From: Bacteroidales bacterium
Lineage (GTDB): Bacteria; Bacteroidota; Bacteroidia; Bacteroidales; WCHB1-69
NCBI GenBank assembly: GCA_017549765.1
Contig: JAFYNM010000010.1
Coordinates: 1-64,000 of the forward strand
Length of the DNA: 64,000 nucleotides
Direction: 5' to 3'
The notes below the pieces were generated by a model. It had not been told where the DNA came from. It saw only the letters and a list, made by a program, of their open reading frames with translations, and ran no database searches. The translations under genes were made by a program, and so were the position numbers. Shown here piece after piece: positions 36,398-43,572 of the stretch; position 1 is the stretch's first letter, and each line of letters starts with the position of its first letter.

Positions 36398-37057
36398 TTA
36401 TAGTAGTGTCTGATAGACGATGACCACCCCAGACCCATGGAGGGTGACGGTAAAGCTGTCGCTGGTGGCTTCATTCAGCGATCCTTCCCAAAGATGCAGG
36501 AAACAACGCTCTCTGACGGGATACTTTAATCCTTCAAAAGAGAGCGGGAGATGTGGATCTTTGCTAAAAATAGAAACCTGCTGCCCATTAAAGGAGGATA
36601 GGGTGGCATTCTCTCTGATGACTTGGAAGATGCCGTGTCTGGTCAGCATGGCCAAATCCATCTTCTCGCTATAGGTGACTAGGATGCTGAGGTTGGCGAT
36701 GAAATGATCCTCCCGTTTGCCCTCACAACCCAACAACAAAACACGATCGTATTTTCTCTTCTGACAACATTTCAGCGCTTTCTGCAAGTCGTTGTACTCC
36801 GTACTTTTATCACAAATGAAAGATTCACCGCAGCGTGCAATAAGCTCCTGAGACAGCGAATCTCCGTCCCCCGTGACGACAATGTCGGCGGAGGTCTCTA
36901 TCTTTTGTCGTAGAAAAGAGTCGTATGCACCATCGCAGCAGACGATGACCTTGGCGCGGCGTAGGATGTCCAAGGCTGGCTCATAGGACGGAAACTCCCC
37001 ATTGGCGATGATTACAACAGGGTAGGTTTTCAATATGCTCGTGAATGGCTGGCCCAT
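36398..37057 (-). CDS. thiN: Thiamine pyrophosphokinase
   Basis: A 219-residue enzyme that transfers pyrophosphate from ATP to thiamine. The N-terminal TPK catalytic domain has ANGEFPSYEPAL, VCCDGAYDSFL, TGDGDSLS, and the Asp-rich STEYNDLQKAL plus GCEGKREDHFIANL motifs; the C-terminal beta domain (about 150-219) is the thiamine-binding part. I start at 37057 because upstream codons would overlap the end of the glycogen synthase/phosphorylase gene, leaving a 5-bp gap. Another in-frame ATG at 37072 is possible. Confidence 0.9.
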   Translation of the reverse strand: MGQPFTSILKTYPVVIIANGEFPSYEPALDILRRAKVIVCCDGAYDSFLRQKIETSADIVVTGDGDSLSQELIARCGESFICDKSTEYNDLQKALKCCQKRKYDRVLLLGCEGKREDHFIANLSILVTYSEKMDLAMLTRHGIFQVIRENATLSSFNGQQVSIFSKDPHLPLSFEGLKYPVRERCFLHLWEGSLNEATSDSFTVTLHGSGVVIVYQTLL

Positions 37058-37062
37058 AGGGG

Positions 37063-40000
37063 TTAGAACCATTTCACCAGGTTGAAGTCCAGGTCGTGCG
37101 GCAAAAGAGGATTGGCGGGGATCACACGGACCGCATAGGACCAGTTGCCCACCTTCTTGGCATCCACTTCGCACTTGTAAACAGCCAATCCATTGTCTTG
37201 ATGCTGGAGCACAAAGGGATACTTGACGACGAGCTTGGGAGTGCTTCCGTGCTCGTTGTCCACCACGACAAGCTCAACCTTCAATTCGTCGGGTGACAGC
37301 ACGCCGCACTCCATCGTGAGCTCCATGCAGAACTTCTCGCCAATGTAGTAGGTGCTGTCGGAATTCTTCTCGCTGGTCAGGGAGCGGCAAGCCAGGCCGT
37401 CCCAGCCGGTGATGACATGCTCTTTCCACTTGATGAGCTGGCGGGTCTTCTTCAAGTCGTCGGCGCTGATCTCTAGATAGCGGTCTTCCAGTTTGTGGTA
37501 GAACTTGCTGTAATAGTCGTCCAGCTGCCGTTTCATTGTATAGATGGGAGAGATCTCGGCGAAGCACTTCTTCATCATGGCTACCCATGTCTCGGGGATG
37601 TTCTCTTTGTTGCGGTTGTAGAAGGCAGGGGCGATTTCTTCTTCCAGGGTGCTGTAAAGCGTGGAAGCGTCCAGCTCATCCTGCAGCCGGTTGTCTTGAT
37701 AGGTGATCTCCTCCTTGATGGCCCAGCCGGCGCCGGGCACATAGCCCTCTGCCCACCAGCCGTCCAAGACGCTGAAGTTGAGCACGCCGTTCATCACCGC
37801 CTTCTCGCCGGAAGTGCCGGAAGCCTCCAGCGGACGGGTGGGCATGTTGAGCCACAGGTCACAGCCTGAGATGAGCTTCTTGGAGAGGATCATATCGTAA
37901 TTCTCCACGAAGATGATCTTCCCGATAAACTCGGGCTTGTGCGACAAACGGATGATGTTGGTGATGATGTCCTGACCGGCTTTGTCGTGCGGGTGCGCTT
38001 TGCCGGCAAAGATGAACTGTACGGGCATCTTCTCGTTGCAGAGGATCTGGCGCAGACGCTCTTCGTTAGTGAACAGCAGGTGTGCGCGCTTATAGGTGGC
38101 AAAACGACGGGCAAAGCCAATGGTGAGCACGTCGGTGCGTATCTGTTTCAAAGTGGCCGTGATGAAGGCCGGAGACTCGTTGCGGCGGCGCAACTGCTCG
38201 CTCAACATCTCTTTGACCGCTAAGATCATCTCCTTGCGGAGGTCCTGTTTGAGATTCCAGATCTCCTCGTCGGCGACCTCATAAATCTTCTGCCATTGTG
38301 CCGGGTTGGACTGGTCAGAGAGGAAGTCGGCGCCGAACACCCTGTGATGCAAGGCTTGCCAACGCTTGTGCGCCCAGGTGGGGTAGTGTACGCCGTTGGT
38401 GACGTAGCCGATGTGCGACTCCGCCGCAAAACGACCTTCGTACAGATTGGCGAACATCTCCTGCGACACGCGCCCGTGAATGCGGCTGACACCATTGACC
38501 TCCTGCGAGAAATGACAGGCCAGGATGCTCATAGAGAACTTGTCGTTGAGACAGTCGTCATGTCGACGGCCAAAGCCCATGAAGGTCTCCCAAGAGATGT
38601 TGAAACGATCCGGATAGGTGGCGAAGTAGGTGCGCATGAGGTCCTCGTGGAAGGCGTCATGTCCTGCCGGCACCGGCGTATGGGTTGTGTAGAGGGAGGA
38701 ACTGCGCACCAGCTCGATGGCAACCGACATGTTGACGTGCTTCTCTTGCATGGTCTGATAGATGCGCTCCAGATTGACGAAGGCGGCATGACCTTCGTTG
38801 AGGTGGAAGAGCGTGGGCTCTTCTCCCAACAACTTGAGCATGCGCAAGCCGCCAATACCTAATAACATCTCCTGCTTGAGACGGTTTTCCTGGTCGCCAC
38901 CGTAAAGAGTGGCGGTGACACCACGGTCTTCGTCCCAGTTGGCGGCAAAGTCCGTGTCCATCAGATAAAGCGGGATGCGGCCGACATCCACACGCCAGAT
39001 GCGTGCGTAGAGGTTGCGCCCCGGAAGCGACAGACAGATGGTGAGCCAGTTGCCCTCCTGGTCTTTGATCGGCGTGATGGGCAGCTTGGAGAAGCTCTGC
39101 GGCGGGTATAGGTTGACCTGCTCGCCATAGCTGGAGATCTGCTGGGTGAAATAGCCATATCGATATAACAAACCGACACCGATCATGTTGACATTGGAGT
39201 CGGAAGCCTCTTTGAGATAGTCGCCTGCCAACATGCCCAGACCGCCGGAATAGATCTTCAACTCGTTGCTGATGCCGAACTCCATGCTGAAGTAGGCAAT
39301 CTTCTGTTCGGATCTGGTGCGGGGCGTGTCCATGTACTGATGGAAAGCGGCATATACACGATCCAACTTGGCCAGGAAGTTATGGTTCTGGGTGAAGGAT
39401 TCCAGACGTTCGTAGGGCAAAACCTGCAAGAGATAGACGGGATTCTGCTGACAACGCTCCCAGAGCTCTGCGCCGGCAATCTCTTCAAAAAGCTCCCGGG
39501 CTTCATAATTCCAACTCCACCAAAGGTTTTCAGACAATAGTTCTAATTTTTCGAGACTCTTGGGAAGATGTGATTTGATGGAGATCTGTCTCCATTCGGG
39601 CTGTTGAATGTTGGAGTGTTTCACAATTTGGCTGATATTAGAGGTTTTAGTTTGATATTGGTCGTAACGGCTGTCACTCTTGGCTAATGCGATGTCGTAA
39701 GCTTGCAGATAGTGGTCGTACAGACTGCTCCACAGTGCCTGCTGTGACATTTCAGCCGCTTTTTGGTCCAGCTGGGCTTTTTCTTCTGCAGAACAACCAC
39801 TGTAGAAGCCAATGGCACTGGAGATGTTTGCCACCACTTCGTCATCGTTGTGGTCTGTGCGGGGCACCACGGTCACGCTGCGCTGGTTGGAGAAGTTTTT
39901 GTTGACCCACAAGCCAAACCCTGCCAACGAGGTGGTGATGGTGGGGATGCCGAAGGCAATGCTCTCCAAAGGCGTGTAGCCCCAGGGTTCGTAGTAGGAG

Positions 40001-41280
40001 GGGAAGGCCGACAAGTCGAAGCCGAGAAGGAAGTCATAGTAGGGAAGGTCGAAGATGCCGTCCTGGCCGTCGAGATAGACGGGGACAAAGACCACCTTGA
40101 CCTTCTGCTCGGGGGCGTTGTGCAATCCGTATTGCTTGCAGGCGCGGATGATGGGGTCGTTGTAGGGATCGTGCAGCACATGGGTGGAGAAGTCGTCCAG
40201 AATAGGGGTGGAGGAGATCGGATGGCTCATGCGTTGCAGGAGGTCTTCTCGTTTGCCGCTATGACCGGCGGGTACGGCGATGAAGGCGCATACCGTGCGG
40301 TCGGGGTTCTGTTCCGAGTAGTGAGCCAGACTGCGGATGAAGACGTCGATACCTTTGTTTTTGAACTCATAACGACCGCTGTTGATGACGAGCAGCGTGT
40401 CGTTAGGCAGTTGTTGCTGCATCAAGGCGGAGGCGACGCGCAACAGTTTCTCGCGGGCGGCCTGATGGCGCTGTACCCGCTCGTCGCCCTGTGGCACGAA
40501 GCCGTTCTCAAAGCCGTTGATGGTGATGACGTCGGCAGGATGCGGGAAGAAGGCCGCACACTCCTCGTTGGTGATGTCGCTCACCGTGGTGTAGGCGTCC
40601 GCCACCTCCGCGGAGAGGGACTCCAAGGAGTACTTCGACTGGACTCCAAAACGCTGGGCAGTCTCGGCCGGAGGATATTGGCGGATGTTCTCGTATAAGG
40701 GCAGACCGTTGCCTGCGATGCAACGTCCCAAGACGGTGGCGTGGGTGGTGAAGACCGTTGCGATCTGCGGGGCTACCGTTTCCAGATGCAGGATGCCCGT
40801 GCCCGTCATCCATTCGTGGAAGTGGGCGATGATCTTGTCCATGGAGTTGCAGTAGTAGTTGTAGAAACTCTCGATGACCTTGCCGGCGGCATAGCCGAAC
40901 AGGGCCGGCTCGATGTAGTCCCACTGTCCCGAGATGGAGTCCAACTTGTAGTTGATCCAGAATGTGGTTAGGATGTCGTTCTTGTGCTCAAAGAAAGGGG
41001 TGAAGTTGACGAGGATGACAACCGGAGACCCGCAGATCTGCCAGCGTCCGACACGGATTCTCAATCCTTCCTGCTGCGCTATCTCCCGCCAGTTGCGGAA
41101 AAGCGTCGGGTCCTCCACAAAATCCCCCTGATACTCTTTGGAGATGTCAGGGCCAATGCAGATGTAATGGTCCCCGAATTGTTGCACGGCCGTCGATGCT
41201 TTGGAAGAGAGAACGGTGTAAATGCCGCCCACTTTGTTGCAAACCTCCCACGAGGTTTCGAAAATATAGTCTGCACTCAT
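37063..41280 (-). CDS. Fused glycogen synthase (GT3) / alpha-glucan phosphorylase (GT35)
   Basis: One 1405-residue chain joins two opposing activities. Residues 1 to about 550 are a GT3-like, eukaryote-type glycogen synthase (FETSWEVCNKVGGIYTVLSS, AHFHEWMTG, PSYYEPWGYTPLES). Residues about 570-1405 are a short-type glucan phosphorylase (AYFSMEFGIS, IYSGGLGMLAGDYLKE) with the PLP-binding region SGTSGEKAVMNGVLNF, where Lys1160 is the likely PLP lysine. The ORF is uninterrupted through the junction. I start at 41280 (MSADYIFETSW) because an ATG 30 bp upstream falls inside a -7 box. It acts with the branching enzyme at 11357 in glycogen storage. The two halves are usually separate genes in Bacteroides. 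Confidence 0.9.
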   Translation of the reverse strand: MSADYIFETSWEVCNKVGGIYTVLSSKASTAVQQFGDHYICIGPDISKEYQGDFVEDPTLFRNWREIAQQEGLRIRVGRWQICGSPVVILVNFTPFFEHKNDILTTFWINYKLDSISGQWDYIEPALFGYAAGKVIESFYNYYCNSMDKIIAHFHEWMTGTGILHLETVAPQIATVFTTHATVLGRCIAGNGLPLYENIRQYPPAETAQRFGVQSKYSLESLSAEVADAYTTVSDITNEECAAFFPHPADVITINGFENGFVPQGDERVQRHQAAREKLLRVASALMQQQLPNDTLLVINSGRYEFKNKGIDVFIRSLAHYSEQNPDRTVCAFIAVPAGHSGKREDLLQRMSHPISSTPILDDFSTHVLHDPYNDPIIRACKQYGLHNAPEQKVKVVFVPVYLDGQDGIFDLPYYDFLLGFDLSAFPSYYEPWGYTPLESIAFGIPTITTSLAGFGLWVNKNFSNQRSVTVVPRTDHNDDEVVANISSAIGFYSGCSAEEKAQLDQKAAEMSQQALWSSLYDHYLQAYDIALAKSDSRYDQYQTKTSNISQIVKHSNIQQPEWRQISIKSHLPKSLEKLELLSENLWWSWNYEARELFEEIAGAELWERCQQNPVYLLQVLPYERLESFTQNHNFLAKLDRVYAAFHQYMDTPRTRSEQKIAYFSMEFGISNELKIYSGGLGMLAGDYLKEASDSNVNMIGVGLLYRYGYFTQQISSYGEQVNLYPPQSFSKLPITPIKDQEGNWLTICLSLPGRNLYARIWRVDVGRIPLYLMDTDFAANWDEDRGVTATLYGGDQENRLKQEMLLGIGGLRMLKLLGEEPTLFHLNEGHAAFVNLERIYQTMQEKHVNMSVAIELVRSSSLYTTHTPVPAGHDAFHEDLMRTYFATYPDRFNISWETFMGFGRRHDDCLNDKFSMSILACHFSQEVNGVSRIHGRVSQEMFANLYEGRFAAESHIGYVTNGVHYPTWAHKRWQALHHRVFGADFLSDQSNPAQWQKIYEVADEEIWNLKQDLRKEMILAVKEMLSEQLRRRNESPAFITATLKQIRTDVLTIGFARRFATYKRAHLLFTNEERLRQILCNEKMPVQFIFAGKAHPHDKAGQDIITNIIRLSHKPEFIGKIIFVENYDMILSKKLISGCDLWLNMPTRPLEASGTSGEKAVMNGVLNFSVLDGWWAEGYVPGAGWAIKEEITYQDNRLQDELDASTLYSTLEEEIAPAFYNRNKENIPETWVAMMKKCFAEISPIYTMKRQLDDYYSKFYHKLEDRYLEISADDLKKTRQLIKWKEHVITGWDGLACRSLTSEKNSDSTYYIGEKFCMELTMECGVLSPDELKVELVVVDNEHGSTPKLVVKYPFVLQHQDNGLAVYKCEVDAKKVGNWSYAVRVIPANPLLPHDLDFNLVKWF

Positions 41281-41307
41281 AGATTTCTGCTTAGGAAAAT
41301 AAAGATG

Positions 41308-41315
41308 CAAAAATA
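41308..41315 (-). promoter_or_regulatory. -7 box for the glycogen synthase/phosphorylase gene
   Basis: TATTTTTG on the minus strand, 28 bp upstream of the ATG at 41280. It overlaps the alternative ATG at 41310. Confidence 0.5.
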
Positions 41316-41375
41316 CAAAAAAACCTCGTGAAAACCAAAACCGAAGAGGCTTTAAAATATTTTTTTCCGCAGCCG

Positions 41376-41405
41376 TTGCCGATAATGAAAAAAAATGTAT
41401 TTTTG
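41376..41405 (+). promoter_or_regulatory. tRNA-Met promoter with -33 and -7 elements
   Basis: TTG at 41376-41378 and TATTTTTG at 41398-41405 are separated by 19 bases, matching the Bacteroidetes TTG-N19-TAnnTTTG layout. The tRNA begins 14 bases after the -7 box. This is the clearest full promoter in the window. Confidence 0.7.
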
Positions 41406-41418
41406 CGGCCTCAAAAGC

Positions 41419-41492
41419 GGCGGGGTAGCTCAGTCGGTTAGAGCGTCGGATTCATAACCCGGAGGTCACGAGTTCAATTCCCGTTCCCGCCA
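41419..41492 (+). tRNA. tRNA-Met (anticodon CAU)
   Basis: The cloverleaf is complete over 74 nt. The acceptor stem pairs GGCGGGG with TCCCGCC, followed by discriminator A. The D-arm has GCTC/GAGC, and the anticodon CAU is at 41453-41455 in a TTCATAA loop. The T-arm carries GTTCAAT. CCA is not encoded. The paired first base (G1-C72) argues for an elongator rather than an initiator; a lysidine-modified Ile tRNA cannot be excluded by sequence alone. Confidence 0.95.
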
Positions 41493-41500
41493 CTCAACAG

Positions 41501-41531
41501 CAGGATGTCTTGACGGCATCCTGTTTTTTTG
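41501..41531 (+). terminator. Intrinsic terminator after tRNA-Met
   Basis: CAGGATG (41501-41507) pairs with CATCCTG (41517-41523) around a 9-base loop and is followed by seven T. It begins nine bases after the tRNA. Confidence 0.85.
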
Positions 41532-41583
41532 TCCCCGTTGTTTTAAAAATCGTATCTTCGCCGCCACAAACATCGTCACCACC

Positions 41584-42219
41584 ATGACCGCTGATCTTCT
41601 ACCAAAAGTTGTCATCTTTGACCTGGACGGAACCCTCTACGACAAGCACGCCCTGGCCCGCCGGCTCATCCTCTCTTCGCTAGCGCATGGCGACCTGCGC
41701 CTCCTGGGCCGCGAACGACAGGTGCGCAAGAAACTGCGCGGCACCCCTTTCGACTCCGAGGAGCAGTTCTACGAGGCCTTCTTCGCTGAGTTTCCCCATC
41801 CCGACAAGGCCCGCCGCTGGTATTTCCAGCGCTATATGCCCCTGATGGTCCGCACACTGCAGAAAAAATATACCCTTTATCCATGGGTGGAAGACACTTT
41901 TAAAACACTGAGAGAAAAACAGATACATACTGTCGTCTTCTCCGACTACGGCTGTGTGCGGGAGAAGCTGGAAGCCATCGGTTTTGACCCCCAATGGGCC
42001 GATTTTCTCTTCGATGCCCCCGCGCTGGGAGGCCTGAAGCCTTGTAGGGAGTCTTTTGCCAAAATATGTACGCTTTTGGACGTCCGTCCCGAAGAGTGCC
42101 TCATGGTCGGCGACCGGCGCGACACCGACGGACTGGGCGCTGCCGCTGTGGGGATGCCCTTCTCACTCTACATCCGGGGCAGCCGGCCAGGGATTGACCT
42201 CGATGCCGGCCATCTCTAA
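41584..42219 (+). CDS. HAD-superfamily hydrolase, phosphatase-like
   Basis: A 211-residue HAD enzyme with the four motifs: I, FDLDGTLYD near residues 12-20 (nucleophile Asp); II, Ser in VFSDYG; III, Lys in GLKPCRES; IV, GDRRDTDGLGA. The helical cap between motifs I and II has about 90 residues. The substrate is not evident; phosphoglycolate- or nucleotide-phosphatase-like proteins are the nearest relatives. The last 57 bp overlap the end of the convergent acyltransferase gene. Confidence 0.85.
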   Translation: MTADLLPKVVIFDLDGTLYDKHALARRLILSSLAHGDLRLLGRERQVRKKLRGTPFDSEEQFYEAFFAEFPHPDKARRWYFQRYMPLMVRTLQKKYTLYPWVEDTFKTLREKQIHTVVFSDYGCVREKLEAIGFDPQWADFLFDAPALGGLKPCRESFAKICTLLDVRPEECLMVGDRRDTDGLGAAAVGMPFSLYIRGSRPGIDLDAGHL

Positions 42220-43014
42220 CATCATGCTGTGCGCTGTCGCCCGCAGACGATCCAACTCCTCTTTCCGGTTTCCCTCTTTGTTGATCAAGATAGGTGTGCC
42301 CACATGGATGGTCATGCAGGGTAGCTCCTTCTTGCCAAACAGCCGGTATAACCCCTTGCGCTCCCGATAGTTGATGACGGTCGGGATGATGGGGAGGTCG
42401 AATTTGTAAGCCATGGAGAAGGCGCCCCGCTTGAAGGGACGCAGCGGCTTGTAGAAGTTCCAGCGCGTGGTCTCGGGGAAGAGCAATATCCAGTCCTTGC
42501 GCCGATGATATTCGTCAAAAGCCTCGTTGAACTTCTTCATGCCCCCTAAGGTCTCGGGAATGGGAATGCCGCCGACATATCGCATGAACCAGCTCATCTT
42601 GCCGTTGAAATGCTTGGCATACATCGGAATCCGAAGCTTCCGGAACTTGCGGACAGCCTGGTAAACACACAGGGCGTCAAATACATAGATATGGTTGCAA
42701 AGGCACATCGCCCCGTTCTTCAATGCGTCTCTATATCCTCTCAGATTCTTCTTTCCCCGAACCTTTAACCCGAAATGGGTCCGGTTCCAAAAGGTGGCCG
42801 CAATCCACTGGACAAAGAAGCCGAAGAAGTTGTTCACTTTGTACTTCCATGAGTTGTCAAGGTAGGGATAGGTCTCGTCGAATTGGTACTTCCCCTGGGC
42901 GGAGTCCTCGACCTGCACGGTCAAGAGCCTGACATAAGGGTCGTCAGTGGGGTATTGGATGCCCATGTCGGGGACATAGACCCCCTCCTTCACTTTGAAT
43001 TCTCCATATTGCAT
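42163..43014 (-). CDS. PlsC-like acyltransferase
   Basis: A 283-residue 1-acylglycerol-3-phosphate-type acyltransferase. The HX4D catalytic motif is NHIYVFD, with the LLFPETTRW motif (usual FPEGTR) and PIIPTVINYR further on. A region of about 85 residues precedes the acyltransferase domain and has no clear assignment. It is the last of three genes (MMPL exporter, LolA-like, this), 9 bp after the LolA-like gene, so its acyl product is probably handled by those transport proteins. The C-terminal 57 bp overlap the HAD gene on the other strand. Confidence 0.85.
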   Translation of the reverse strand: MQYGEFKVKEGVYVPDMGIQYPTDDPYVRLLTVQVEDSAQGKYQFDETYPYLDNSWKYKVNNFFGFFVQWIAATFWNRTHFGLKVRGKKNLRGYRDALKNGAMCLCNHIYVFDALCVYQAVRKFRKLRIPMYAKHFNGKMSWFMRYVGGIPIPETLGGMKKFNEAFDEYHRRKDWILLFPETTRWNFYKPLRPFKRGAFSMAYKFDLPIIPTVINYRERKGLYRLFGKKELPCMTIHVGTPILINKEGNRKEELDRLRATAHSMMLEMAGIEVNPWPAAPDVE

Positions 43015-43023
43015 ATCCCAGGA

Positions 43024-43563
43024 TTATTTTTTGACGGATATGTTGCTGAACGTGTAATGCGTGGTGTTGCCGTTGAATTCCTCTAACAACATGTCTATCA
43101 CCATATTGTCGGACTTTCGGTAGGTGACGGTGATCTTGGAATAACCTCTGGCCGCGGCTTTCTTGGCGGTGATGGTGACCACTCGGTTGCTGCCTATCTC
43201 CTTCACGGAACACTCCGCGTCATTGTCGGTCGCCACCTGTTTGTAGTTGCCCTTGATGCAGTTCAGCAGAGTGTTTTTCTGAACCTTCATGGTCGCGTTT
43301 TTTGTGACATCCACCGTCGATTTTTTGCCGTTCATATTCAGTTTGATGGTGTTGCCCTCGATGATGAAATAGTCGCCGGCGGGTTGCGTGTAGTTCATCT
43401 TCAAGGTCTCCGGCGACTGGTACAGCACCGTGCCTTTGGACTCAATCTTTTTGCCCGAGGCTTTGATGAACTTGCTCTGCGTAAAGGAGGCGTTGATTTG
43501 CGACTGGGCGCCCAAGGAGAGCACCATGCCAATGACCAAGAATAGGGTGAGGATTCTTTTCAT
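43024..43563 (-). CDS. LolA-like outer-membrane lipoprotein carrier protein
   Basis: A 179-residue periplasmic protein: signal peptide (to about 19, ending SLGAQ) and a LolA-like beta-barrel pattern (NASFTQSKFIKASGKKIESK, LYQSPETLKMNYTQP, GDYFIIEGN, TYRKSDNMVIDMLLEE). LolA ferries lipoproteins or other lipids across the periplasm. Its position between an MMPL exporter and a PlsC-like acyltransferase resembles lipid or aryl polyene/flexirubin export modules rather than canonical LolA-LolCDE lipoprotein sorting. That specific link is inference. No LolCDE is seen in the window. Confidence 0.85.
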   Translation of the reverse strand: MKRILTLFLVIGMVLSLGAQSQINASFTQSKFIKASGKKIESKGTVLYQSPETLKMNYTQPAGDYFIIEGNTIKLNMNGKKSTVDVTKNATMKVQKNTLLNCIKGNYKQVATDNDAECSVKEIGSNRVVTITAKKAAARGYSKITVTYRKSDNMVIDMLLEEFNGNTTHYTFSNISVKK

Positions 43564-43572
43564 AAGGGTTGA

